Shown: piece by piece, positions 22,886-33,254 of the stretch | How the letters are laid out: each line of letters begins with the position of its first letter | Position numbering within the stretch: the first letter of the stretch is position 1 | From: Hygrophila difformis | Taxonomy: Eukaryota; Streptophyta; Magnoliopsida; Lamiales; Acanthaceae | Direction: 5' to 3' | DNA length: 64,000 nt | Assembly (NCBI GenBank): GCA_030278955.1 | Contig: JAOANR010000004.1 | Span: 496,001 to 560,000, forward strand | The notes under the pieces: model-generated | Told to the model about the DNA's origin: nothing | What the model saw: only the letters and a program-made list of their open reading frames with translations | The model's database searches: none | Translations under genes and position numbers: made by a program

Positions 22886-23656
22886 TGTTGGACATTTTGA
22901 TCCTGGTTGGATTTATTCGAAGACATGAATATCGATGGTTTAAGCAACTTTGAGAAGGGATCGTGTGGGGAGCACGCTCAAAGAAACTGAACACGATATT
23001 GGAGAAAATGTTGAGTAACTGCCGACGAAATACTCCAACAGGAGAAGTTTGTTTTTTAATTTTTAAATTCAATTTTTATATATTTGAAATGAACAAGTGC
23101 GGCTGTCCAATTCAAACTTGCAACTTGAAAGCTCCAGCCGATTGGTTCAAAATTTGAATCCAATTTCTAATTTGAAATAAATGGATGGCAGTGTAATCTG
23201 ATTTAATAATCGTAAAATTCAAATGTTCAATTGGAATGGATACGGACGTGACTTAAATCAAAGGGACACAACATTTGGCTCAACATTTACATGTCTATAA
23301 ATAGGAAATTGGTTGTCTTCATTTACAGACATCATCGAGATGGACATTGCAGAATACGCAATCTGCTTTGTGAAATAATCTTCATCCTACAATCATCATT
23401 CCTAATTTTTCTACTTACTCTCGTTGGAACGCCTACAACGTGAGTGTTTACTTTGTTGTATCCATATACAAATTTCATGAAACCCAAGGCGTAATGTGGG
23501 GTTGAAATATTGTATAACGAAAGCTTTCAAGCGCCTCAAAGTAAATCCAAGATCGTGACATTCCTGAGTTTTGTTCTTACCCCGTGTATACAATGTTTTA
23601 ATTTTATTGTTATATATTATTAAACATTGCTATACACACACATTTATTTTCTTACA
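22886..23656 (+). repeat. Copia-1 3' LTR (771 bp)
   Basis: Near-identical to 17483-18249. It ends TTCTTACA and is followed by the target duplication ACTTT (23657-23661). Confidence 0.93.
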
Positions 23657-23661
23657 ACTTT

Positions 23662-25265
23662 ACCAAATGTAGGCCTTTGCCAGCCCTATCTTTCCACACA
23701 AGTTGCCGAATCCTTTGATCAATTTTAGTGCAAATAGATTCCGGGAGCCAGCTTGTTTGCATGCAATAAGTAGGGATAGAAGCCAGGACATGTCGAGCCA
23801 AAGTCAAACGCCCTGCCTTGTTCAAAAAGTGCAAAGCCCAAGTGGTAATACGCTTGTCCATATTTTCCAAAATGTGATCATAAGCCCTATGAGAGGTGCG
23901 GCCATGGTGTATAGGGAATCCTAAATATTTTCCAAAGCAATTGGTGAACTGAATTGGTGAAGCATTAGTAAACCATGACTTTTCCAATTCACTGAGGCCG
24001 CGAGCAGCAAATGCACAGGATTTGGAGTAGTTAACTTTCAAGCCGGACCAAGATGCAAACTTGGAGAGAGTATTTGCAAGGCAGGCTATGCTATCTTCAT
24101 TTGCAATGGTGCAAAGAATCAAATCGTCAGCAAAAAGTAAGTGAGGAATACCATGTCTTCCCCTGGGTAAAGTGATAGGCAACCAATTGCCATTGAGAAA
24201 TAGAGCAAGAAAGTCTTTCCATGACCAAGTTAAATAAATAAGGGGAGAGAGGGTCTCCTTACCGAAGTCCACGCCGAGTTCTGAATTCCTCCAAGGGTTC
24301 ACAATTCCATAATATCGAGTAAGCCGGGGACGATAAAAGATAATGACGAAATGTCTGAAAGAGTCAGAAATCCCCATTTGATGGAGGCACTCATCTAAAA
24401 AAGGCCAACGGACATTGTCGTAGGCTTTTTCTAGCTCAATTTTTACCACAATCGCCTTTGTTCTGCTATTGGAATGAGAAAGGCAATATACTAACTCCTA
24501 AAGAATAATTGCATTATCTATCGTACCACGTCCCGGCAAGAAAAGCGGATTGTAGCAGTGAGATATAGGATTGCAAGATAGGCCGAAGGCGATTGACAAT
24601 AACCTTCGAAATAAATTTGTAAGCCACATTGCACAATATGATCGGTCTAAATTGTTGTATACTTTGAGGGACAGACACTTTGGGGATTAAGCAAATAAAA
24701 GCCTTAGCCAACGTGAGATCAAAGGAGCTGGTCTGAAATGCTCGGCTGACAACATTAAAAACATATTCTCCCACAATTTCCCAATAATTCTTGTAAAAGT
24801 CAGCAGGAAACCCGTCTGGACCAGGTGCCGCATGGGGTTTGAACTGTTTGAGCGCCAATTCCACTTCTTCACTTGCAACATGACCCGAGTTCACCTCACA
24901 ATGATAATCAATTATTGGTGGCCTTGGAGGTAGAGGGGTAGCAGTGATCATATTCTCATTATCACAAAAAAGTTTATGAAAAAATTCACAAGTAGAAGAC
25001 TTGTGAGTGTCCTGATCCATACTCCAGTTACTGTTTTCCAAAAAAAGACCATGGAATTTGTTCTTGTGATGGTGAAACTTGGCTTGGGCTTTGAGAAACT
25101 TAGTATTACGGTCTCCCAGGCAAATCCAGTTATCACGTGCTCTTTGAAACTAAAAAATTTCCTCTTGAATCAAAATCTCCTGGTAATCCTGTTGAAGTTT
25201 CTTCTCGAGGAAGATAAGTCGGATAGAATCAATGTGATTCAAACATCTATCCAAGCCCTGCAGAC
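23662..25265 (-). pseudogene. LINE reverse transcriptase (broken)
   Basis: Minus-strand continuation of the LINE. The frame at 25041-24514 has HAAPGPDGFPADFYKNYW and FRPIILCNVAYKFISKVI; the frame at 24449-23662 has KIELEKAYDNVRW, the catalytic FADD in PHLLFADDLILC, and LGFPIHHGR. Between them (24513-24450) frame and stop changes break the gene. The left edge meets the Copia-1 duplication and continues in register at 17482. The right edge is cut by the hAT-type MITE. Confidence 0.88.
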
Positions 25266-25871
25266 TAGGGCTAGGGAAAAATACCGAATATACCGCATAC
25301 CGCACATATCATGCCGAAAAAATACCGAGAATACCGAAATTTTCGGTATACCATAATTTTTTGATACCGTACCGTAAGATTTCGGTACGGTAACGGTATA
25401 AATTTTTTGATACCACGGTATGATACCGTACCGTAAGATTTCGGTACAGTAACGGTATAAATTTTTTGATACCACGGTATACCGTTACCGTACCGAACTT
25501 CGGTATATACCGCGGTATCGGTATATCGGTATGTACCGATTCTTCGGCATGTCGGTATATACCGCGATACCGGTATATACCGCAATACCGGTATGTCGGT
25601 ATGTAACGAATGTTCGGTATGTCGGTATATACCGTGGTACCGGTATGCCGGTATGTACCGAAGGTTCGGTATACCGGTATATACCGAACATATCGAAATG
25701 TCGGTATGGCAATGGTATGGAAATATTTCATACCGAAAATTTCGGTATACCGAAGATCTGTATACCGAAAGGTGCGGTACGACAACGGTATGAAAATTTT
25801 CATACCGTAAGGTTCGGTACGGTATACGGTACGGCGAAATTTTTTCGGTATACCGTACCGACCCACCCCTA
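25266..25871. mobile_element. hAT-type MITE made of TACCG/CGGTA words
   Basis: A 606-bp insertion in the LINE flanked by the 8-bp repeat CTGCAGAC (25258-25265 and 25872-25879). The ends are TAGGGCTAGGG and, on the other strand, TAGGGGTGGGT, fitting hAT ends. The interior is almost wholly TACCG, CGGTA, GGTAT and TTCGG words in both orientations. The many ORFs it gives on both strands (Tyr-, Arg- and Ile-rich) come from this repeat and are not genes. Confidence 0.85.
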
Positions 25872-25879
25872 CTGCAGAC

Positions 25880-26568
25880 GATGCATAATTTTTTTCTTTT
25901 TGTTTCTCAATTTTTTGATGTCGGACGAAAATGCTGATTGGAAAGTACTTGAAGACATTGCAGTCGGCCAGAGATATCACCTTCAGGATTCTGCCACGCA
26001 TCCTTTACCAATTGTTGATACGAAGGATTGCGACACCACAAAGCTTCCCAACAAAAAGGGCGATAAGGCGAGTGATCAGCAGGAAGACCGCACTTAAGAA
26101 GAAGAGGAGCATGATCTAAACTGAGACGAGGCAGAGTGCAAACACTTCCATTGAGGAACATATTAATCCAAGAGAAATTGGCGAGACCACGATCCGATCA
26201 TTTTTTGATGTATTGAATCTGATTAACGGGGCGAGACCAAGTGAAATCCGATCCTTCCGTCCGGATGTGAAGCAAACAACAGTCAATAATGCACTGACGA
26301 AGTTCATCTGCATGAGTCGGAATAAAAACTACACCTTTCACTTCTGATGGCACAAGAATCTCATTCCAATCCTCAATAATAACCCAAGGATCTGATATCA
26401 TTGCAGCCAAATTTCGAAGGTAAATTCAATTGTCCTTGCGCTTTTGATAGTTAGGAAATGGATATAACCCCATACATTTCCAATAAACAGTACCATCTCG
26501 AAGACCCAGGGTAATAATACAATCCGCGATGTCGTACACTTCAAACGCCACTGTTCCCCCAGACCTCC
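25880..26568 (-). pseudogene. LINE apurinic-type endonuclease, partial
   Basis: On the minus strand, 26568-26426 holds a GGTVAFEVYDIADCIITLGL stretch and a YWKCMGLYPFPNYQKR word. The frame at 26410-26198 has DPWVIIEDWNEILVPSEVKG, the conserved GD/DWNEIL region of plant L1 endonucleases. The frame from 26161 continues with LDHAPLLLKC, the SDHxP-type motif. Frame changes break it, and the N-terminus is missing because Copia-2 begins at 26569. Confidence 0.8.
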
Positions 26569-27322
26569 TGTTGGGAAAAAATAGGAAATAGTGTGGAACC
26601 TGTGGGATCACCAGAAAATACCAATACAGTACAAATATCCAAAACAGTATATCCCCTGTGTGCCAAATAAGTTTCCAACAGATGCAATCAAGCCAATTAA
26701 ACAAAATCAACCATAAGCAGTAAATCGACACCAAGATTTATACGTGGAAAACCCTTCAAAAAGAAGGTAAAAACCACGGGCCAGTCGCCACCATCTCAAA
26801 TCTCCACTATATCAAATAATGGGTACACCAATGTTTCTCTCTAGCATATGCCTAGAGGTTCACCAACAATCATCAAGAGTTTCACTAATCTTGGCTAATC
26901 AACAATAATCACAGACGGCAGTGGATTCCCCAAAATATTTATACTTCTAGAAAATAATTCTAGGATAACAAGAGAAATATAAGAGAGGATTTCACCGAAG
27001 CCTGAAGGTTTGGAAGATATGGCTGTTGTCTTCCTTCTCCTCTGCGTTCTTCTTCTTCTTCCGCTCTTTCTGTTTTGCTTCTCTCTGTTTTTCTCTTTCT
27101 GGCTTCTGTGTTCTCCTTCTTTGGTTTCTCGCTGCCTTCACAATTTTCAATTGTTTCTGCCCTCAATTATTGATGTTGGTTTAGCTGTCTAAAATAAATG
27201 CCCACAACTGCCTTAACTCCTCAATTCCCATTGCTGCCAGGTTGCCAGGTAAGTGTTTCTTTTTTTTTTTGTTTTCTTGAATTGTAATATTGGTCAAGCC
27301 CATTAAATGGACTGACCCTACA
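26569..27322 (-). repeat. Copia-2 3' LTR (754 bp)
   Basis: Read on the minus strand it starts TGTAGGGTCAGTCC at 27322 and ends TTTTTTCCCAACA at 26569. On its internal side is GACGGGGGAGAAT (27335-27323), a clear polypurine tract. The partner LTR is not in the window; it should lie beyond 64000 because Athila-1 interrupts this copy. Confidence 0.85.
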
Positions 27323-27566
27323 ATTCTCCCCCGTCAGTTTATTTTCTGGGTTCTATCAAACCCGCTCCTCGCCTACATGCTTCGAACTTCTCTTTCGGCA
27401 AAGACTTGGTGAACATATCTGCTGAGTTCTCACTTGTGTGGATCTTCTCCAAACTCAACTGTTTGTCCTCAAGCACGTCACGAATCCAATGATACTTGTA
27501 ATCAATATGCTTGGATCTCGAATGGAAACTCGAATTCTTAGATAGATGGATTGCACTCTGACTGTT
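27323..27566 (-). pseudogene. Copia-2 RNase H C-terminus, truncated
   Basis: The minus-strand frame ending at 27339 has the plant copia RNase H tail: NSQSAIHLSKNSSFHSRSKH, HWIRDVLEDKQLSLEKI and SADMFTKSLPKEKF. The frame is cut at 27566 by the Athila-1 LTR; the codons beyond that point belong to the LTR. The rest of pol lies outside the window. Confidence 0.9.
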
Positions 27567-27868
27567 TGATGCACCCTGTGAAACCACATTTAAATGAGCT
27601 TAAATTGTGTTAAAATGAACCTAAATTGCATGCATGTGACCCTATTTTATTGCTTTTTAGTTTATATTTCATGTGGTTTGTAAATATTAATAAGACTGGT
27701 TAAATTGAGCTTATCCGAGTCCAATTTACCTTGTTTTATGCTTAATAATAAAACTTTGGCAATTCTAATACATTGCAATGATGTTTCAGGCATTAAAATG
27801 AAGAAAGAAGATGTTTGGAGGACAAAGGATGTCAAATTCGAAATTTACAACACTGGAAAAAGCTCCAG

Positions 27869-28205
27869 ATTGCGCCACATAGGCATGGCGGCGCCTAAAA
27901 TCATGCTCAGGCGCCACATCAGGCGCCGCATCAACACTTAGGAAAATTTCGGATGGAAAAAGCTTCAGGATGCGCCGCACGTACTGAGTGGCGCATAAAA
28001 CACCCTCCAGGCGCCACAAAATGCGCCGCAGTCAAAATTTTAGGAAATTGTCAGAATGCACCGCGCCTTCTTGGCGGCGCCGAAAAGCACCTTAGAGCGC
28101 CACTTTTTGCGCCGCAGCAGAAAATTCGGAAAATCATCGCATGCGCCAGCCCTCCTTGGTGGCGCCTAAAACCTCTTCCGAGCGCCACTTTATGCGCCAC
28201 AGTCG
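27869..28205. repeat. GGCGCC/GCGCCAC palindromic word array in Athila-1 LTR
   Basis: Four modules of roughly 80-95 bp. Each has a TGCGCC(A/G)C word, a GGCGCCTAAAA-type word and an AGCGCCACTTTxTGCGCC-type word. GGCGCC is its own reverse complement, and pairs of words can form short hairpins. The array ends about 35 bp before the TATA-like box. Confidence 0.85.
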
Positions 28206-28238
28206 CGGTTGGGCAGTTTTCTAACCTCCCGAACTCGG

Positions 28239-28246
28239 TTTTAAAT
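28239..28246 (+). promoter_or_regulatory. TATA-like box of the Athila-1 LTR
   Basis: TTTTAAAT just after the palindromic array. The related LTR has TTTTAAATA in the same place (62444-62452). The place fits a U3 promoter, but the match to the TATA consensus is modest. Confidence 0.45.
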
Positions 28247-29563
28247 GCCGTTTTTCACCATTCTTCATCATCCAGACTGCGAAAACACCACAGAAACACT
28301 CTGAAAACATCTGCTAATGGGAGAAGAAGGCCGGAAACACATAATCATGCCGGAGGAATGCATCAGGAACGCTGTTCTGGGCGTGTTCTTCCTATTATAG
28401 GTGTTGCCTTTCTTTTTCTTGCTTTGTAATGTTAAGAAATTGCCTCTAAATGTAATCTGCTGTATGTTTCGAATTTGTAGACGGATTTCTATAATGTTCG
28501 TGTTAGGAGTGATCTAGAACAGGAGTTCAGAATCACTTTTGAAGTATGAATTCATCTTTTATGGAAGCAATATTATATATCGATGTTTTAATTATGTAAT
28601 CTGGGTTAATCTGCAAGAATTGTTAGAATTTGAATTAGGATTAAGTATTAGATGCCTGAGAATGATCGATAATCATGTTTTAGCAAGAATTCTGGAATCT
28701 GTATGTTTAATATGCTAATCTGGACTGATCGATCAATCTGTTCCAATCTGCTTGAATTAAATCTGGCATAATATTAATCTATTCACATTCTAAATTTAGT
28801 ATTAAAATCCATTTTACCATGTTTTATTATTATTTTACCATAATTGTTAAATTATTTACACTATTCTGCATAATTGAATGTTAGAATCTAATCTAGTGAT
28901 TTTTGCTTTGCTAAATCGGGAGATAAAAAGTAGAATTAATATTTTAGTACCGGAATTGGGAATAAATTACATTAAAAATGGATTCTGGCATGTGCACAAT
29001 GATTTGGGAAATGAAAAGTGCCTTTTAATTTCTATAGGAAAATTTGTATGCTTGGGAAAGACTCAAATTTAGGCCTAGAATAATGATTACAGAATGTTAG
29101 ATAATCTAATCAGCTTCCATGAAATCCGTTTAAGCATAATTTGATTATTTGTAGATTATAATATTTTTAATCTTTATAAAATAATTAATTTTAAGAAATT
29201 GATCTTTTTAGACATTGGAAAATGCTGAATCAATATGCAATTTCTATTTTATATAAAGATGGCAATATTTAAAATATTACAAGCATCTCCCATTTATATT
29301 TTTATTAATTAAAATTTTAATTTGCTTTATTTTAAATTTAATGTCACTGTTTTTAATTTAATCATCATTAGAATTAATCAAACTCTTTTAAAAATATATA
29401 AAATATAATTAATGAAATTAAAAACAGTTAAAATCTTATCCGGAATGAAATAATATTCTGAAATTCCCTGTGGTTCGACCCGGTATTCACCGGTTTTTAT
29501 TACTTGATGACAACCATCCGCTTGTGGTAAAATATGAGTAGTGAAAATCACACATCAAGTTTT

Positions 29564-29581
29564 TGGCACCGTTGCCGGGGA
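29564..29581 (+). promoter_or_regulatory. Athila-1 primer-binding site
   Basis: TGGCACCGTTGCCGGGGA, 6 nt after the LTR. It is one base from the Athila-type site TGGCGCCGTTGCCGGGGA. Confidence 0.9.
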
Positions 29582-29689
29582 ATTTATTGTGAACTTTTAA
29601 TTGTTTTTAGTTTATTAATTAAAATTTATTAAGTTAAATATTAATTTAACTATTACTTATTTTATTTTATTTCTATTTATTATTTGCAG

Positions 29690-31767
29690 TGCGAAGCAAA
29701 TAGGCAGAAATAGTCTATGATCCTGAAATTGAACGTACTCTTAGAGCTATTAGATTAGGGAAACGTAGGAGACTAGCTCAGTTGGAAATTTTAATTAACT
29801 CATCCTCTGATGAAGAAGACTATTCTCAAACGACTGGAGTTTCAACAATTCAAACTAATCAATTAGTTGCTCAGTTCAATAGGTTAAACATGGCAGCAAA
29901 TAATGATAATAATCAGGGTAATAATGGAGGTAATGGTGGTGATTTGGAACACGATGATCAAGCTGAAATGACCATTGAAGAACACTTACAAGAAACTAGT
30001 GGGAATCTGCTTAATAGAACTCCAATGCCAGATGTAGATGCTTTAAGTTTTACCCTTCAGCCTGCACTAATCACAATGGTTCAAGCTAATCAATATAATG
30101 GAGCACCTACTAATGATGCTGTAGAACACATAAGAAACTTCCTGGACTATTGTGACACAGTGAAAATAAATGGTGTTACCAGTGATGAAATTAAGTTGAG
30201 ATTGTTTTCGTTTTCACTCAGAGATAAAGCTAAAACTTGGTATAATTCACTTCAATTAAGGGATGTTACTACTTGGGATAAGATGTTAGAAGATTTCTTA
30301 GAACAATTCTTCCCACCATCCAAAGTTTTAGAATTGCAAGAAAAAATCAAAGAATTTGTGCAAGATGAGGGTGAAACTCTACTTGAAGCATGGGATAGAT
30401 ACAACACTTTATTGGCGAGATGTCCAAATCATGGCTTTGAAGATTGGCAGCAGATGCACTTCTTTTACAATGGGTTGATTGATCATTGGAGGAACTTGTT
30501 AGATGCAACGGCTGGAGATTCTTTTCTATCTATAGAACCTTCTAGAGCTAAAGAAATCATAGAGAAAAAGATTTCTAACATGAAAAAATTTCCTGGTAAG
30601 AAAAATGCTAGAAACAAAACAAAAGGAGAAATCTATGAGGTAGAAAAGGCAGTTGCTATAGATTCTAAGTTAGATGCTTTGATGAGGGAGGTTTCTACGC
30701 TTAAGAAAGGTCAAGCTAAAGTTGTGAGATGCGGTATTTGTCATGGACCTCACCAGTCATCAGCCTGTCACCTGCTCGATCAAGGACTTCAAGAGACTAT
30801 GCAGTGTGAGGGGACTGAGGAGCAAGTGGAAGATGTGAACTACATGGGAAATAGGCAGCCGAATTACAACCAAAACCGTCCTCAAAACCAAAATTTCTAT
30901 CCAAACCAAAATTCTCAATTTCAACAAAACACCTACCCACAAAACAACCGTCCACCTTACCCAAATCAAAACCAAAATCAAAATTTTCAAAACCAGAACC
31001 AGAACCAAAACTTTAATCAGAACAGAAATCAAAATCAACCCTTTTACCCTAACCAACAGTCAAGGAACTTTCAACCTCAACAACAGCTGCAACAAAACCA
31101 AGGAGGTGATGAGGTCAATTTAAAAGAGTTATTGAACACAATCGTGTCTCAACAACAAACAATTCAGCAAATGCAAGCCTCAATGAGAAATTTAGAAGTT
31201 CAAGTTGGTCAAATTGCTAGGGATACCTCAAATAGACAGCAAGGAACACTACCAAGCATGCCTGATCCTAATCCAAAAGAGCAGTGTAAAGCAATCACTT
31301 TAAGGAATAAAAAGGAACTGCCTAATCCTTACCCTACCTTAGATGATCCAGAGGTTTTAGCTGATGCTGTAGATGATCAAAGTGAGGATACAGAGGAAGA
31401 AAGTCAGCAGAAAAACACTGATGAGCCTAGGGAGAGTGAGAAACTTAGAGTTGAACAGGATAAGGATAAGGGAAAGTCTACTGCCCCAGTCAAGCCATAT
31501 CAGCCACCTGTTCCATATCCACAGCGTCTTAAAAAGGCTAAGGAAGATAAAGATTATGCTAAATTCTTAGAAGTCTTTAAGAATTTAAGAATTGATATTC
31601 CTTTTTCTGATGCCATTGCACAAATGCCCGTGTATGCTAAGTTCTTAAAAGAAATTCTATCAAAAAAGAGGAGTATTGATGATGAAGAGAAAGTGACACT
31701 GACAGGGGAATGCAGTGCAATCCTACAAAGAAGGCAACCTATTAAACAAAAAGATCCTGGGAGTTAG
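29690..31767 (+). pseudogene. Athila-1 gag
   Basis: Athila-type gag. The open frame starts downstream of an early TAG (29700-29702), and the place of the expected ATG reads GTG. After that it is open to TAG at 31765-31767. Words seen: ADALSFTLQPAL-like start, ITMVQANQYNGAPTNDAVEH, LFSFSLRDKAKTWYNSL, a zinc-knuckle-like CGICHGPHQSSAC, then a long Asn/Gln-rich stretch (about 30840-31110), and YAKFLKEILSKKR near the end. The closing stop falls where the frame should run on into protease, so it is a break. Confidence 0.88.
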
Positions 31768-32952
31768 ACTATTCCGTGCATTATTGGCACTAAAGAATTC
31801 AATAAAGCTCTGTGTGATCTCGGGTCTAGTATTAATCTGATGCCTTTACATGTCTTTAGAGAACTTGGGGTAGGAGTTGTAAAACCTACTAGGATGCAGC
31901 TACAGCTTGCTGATAGGTCTATTAGGACTCCTTTAGGCATTGTAGAAGACGTTCCTGTTCAAGTAGAGAGCTTCATTTTCCCTGTCGACTTTGTTGTTCT
32001 TGATATGGAAAAAGACATTGATATTTCTCTGATTTTAGGTAGACCATTTCTGCAAACTGGTAGGGCTATGGTTGATATGGATGATGGTAAAATTACACTT
32101 AAAGTAGGTAACGAACAAGTGTCGTTTGACATTTCTAAGACAACTAAAACACAACACGCTAGTTCTAACACCTACCCGTGTAATAGAGTTACAGCTATCT
32201 ATCAGGAGGATGAGGTGATTGAGAGAGAGTTCTTTGCTAGACATGATCCCTATAGGAAATTTGAGCAGTTAGTGGAGAGTTGTGAGGACTTAGCTGAAAG
32301 TAAGTGTGAGGGAGGATTACCTGTGCAAGTAGCATGTGCGATAGAAGAGTCTAAGTTAGTCCCGTCTGTTGAAAAGCCACCTACATTGACATTGAAGGAG
32401 CTGCCATCACATTTGAGGTATGTTTTTCTTGGTGAGAATGATACTTTACCTGTTAATGCAAGTAATAAATTAAATGATGATCAATTAAATGCATTAACCC
32501 AAGTGTTGAGTAAGCATGTTAGAGCAATAGGTTGGACGATAGCCGACATCAAGGGACTGAGTCACGCATTGTGTACACACCGGATTTACATGGAGGAGGA
32601 TGACAAGCCAGTGAGACAGCCCCAAAGGAGACTGAATCCACATCTACAAGAAGCTGTAAGAGCAGAGGTGATTAAACTACTCGATGCAGGTATTATCTAT
32701 CCTATCTCTGATAGTCAGTGGGTGAGTCCAGTTCAAGTAGTGCCTAAAAAGGGAGGTATGACCGTGATTAGAAATGAAAATGGAGAATTAGTACCTAATA
32801 GACCTTCTTAGATGGCTATTCTGGTTATAATCAAGTTCCAATTGCACCTGAGGATCAAGATAAATCTACATTTACATGTCCTTACGGTACATTTGCATAT
32901 AGGAGAATGCCATTTGGTTTGTGTAATGCTCCAGCTACATTTCAGAGATGCA
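31768..32952 (+). pseudogene. Athila-1 protease and first part of RT
   Basis: Same frame as gag after its stop. Protease has the Athila-style active site [12 protein letters not shown] and the flap-region word [16 protein letters not shown] starts with [40 protein letters not shown]. At about 32811 an internal deletion of roughly 180 bp removes the conserved RT block between the NRP word and [10 protein letters not shown], and shifts frame. RT then runs to 32952, where Athila-2 is inserted. Confidence 0.88.
32948..32952. repeat. Target site duplication of Athila-2, left (ATGCA)
   Basis: ATGCA before the left LTR and again at 56612-56616. Removing the insertion restores the RT reading through [10 protein letters not shown]. 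Confidence 0.95.
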
Positions 32953-33093
32953 TGACGAGTTTCGCTAACACGAGTAATTTTCTGAAATATCAGGTGTGGA
33001 TTTATTAAATGAAAAGAGTTATGATTTAGGGAAGGGGTTTAAGGATATGTTAAGATTTCCCTTTTTATTACTCATGTGGGGTGTTTTAATCGC

Positions 33094-33254
33094 AAACGGC
33101 GCTGTGGTCCTCCCTGCCATGAAACTTTTGACAAATATCACGGTGCAACCGGGATTGACCTTCAGTATGTCACCCTGAAAGTCCCTGGTATCTGCGCCAT
33201 GATACTTCTCATAATTTCATGTCACGAAAGCACCTGCCATGAAGCTTTTGAACA
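33094..33254. repeat. Degenerate copies of the LTR/primer-site junction inside the Athila-2 LTR
   Basis: At 33094-33132 the plus strand aligns with the true junction at 51871-51917: both have AAACGGCGCTG, TCCTCCC, and CCATGAAACTTTTGAC, with the central GGCAACGGCG missing from the LTR copy. Shorter copies are at 33190-33210 (GCGCCATGATACTTCTCA) and 33233-33252 (TGCCATGAAGCTTTTGAAC). The same occurs in the other LTR at 52053-52213. Confidence 0.6.

Larger units (their letters stand above)
17483..23656 (+). mobile_element. Copia-1: complete Ty1/copia retrotransposon, coding-defective
   Basis: A 6174-bp element with two LTRs (17483-18249 and 22886-23656) and a 5-bp duplication ACTTT, inserted into the LINE between its RT and zf-RVT regions. 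Order inside is gag, protease, integrase, RT, RNase H, which is the copia order. The LTRs differ by about a dozen substitutions and a few indels by eye (about 1.5 percent), so the insertion is fairly recent, yet the coding region has stops and frameshifts. It probably moved with help from another copy, or decayed after insertion. Confidence 0.93.
27567..29557 (+). repeat. Athila-1 5' LTR (about 1.99 kb)
   Basis: Starts TGATGCACCCTGTGAAACC and ends CACACATCA just before the primer-binding region. A second LTR of the same family, 61775-63998, shares start, end and long stretches. It contains a GGCGCC-word array (27869-28205), a TATA-like TTTTAAAT at 28239-28246 and AT-rich U5-like sequence. No gene is seen in it; the 158-codon ORF at 27953-28429 is a by-product of the array. 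Confidence 0.88.

Noticed and set aside
25271..26097. Many overlapping Tyr/Arg/Ile-rich ORFs on both strands (up to 230 codons)
   Set aside because: They are translations of the TACCG/CGGTA repeat in a hAT-type MITE and are open in several frames at once.
27869..28205. GGCGCC modules as a CRISPR array
   Set aside because: This is plant DNA, the words are palindromic and unevenly spaced, and the arrays recur in LTRs.
27953..28429. 158-codon ORF with Cys/Ala/Pro-rich product
   Set aside because: It is produced by the GGCGCC array in the Athila-1 LTR; the related LTR does not keep it as one frame.
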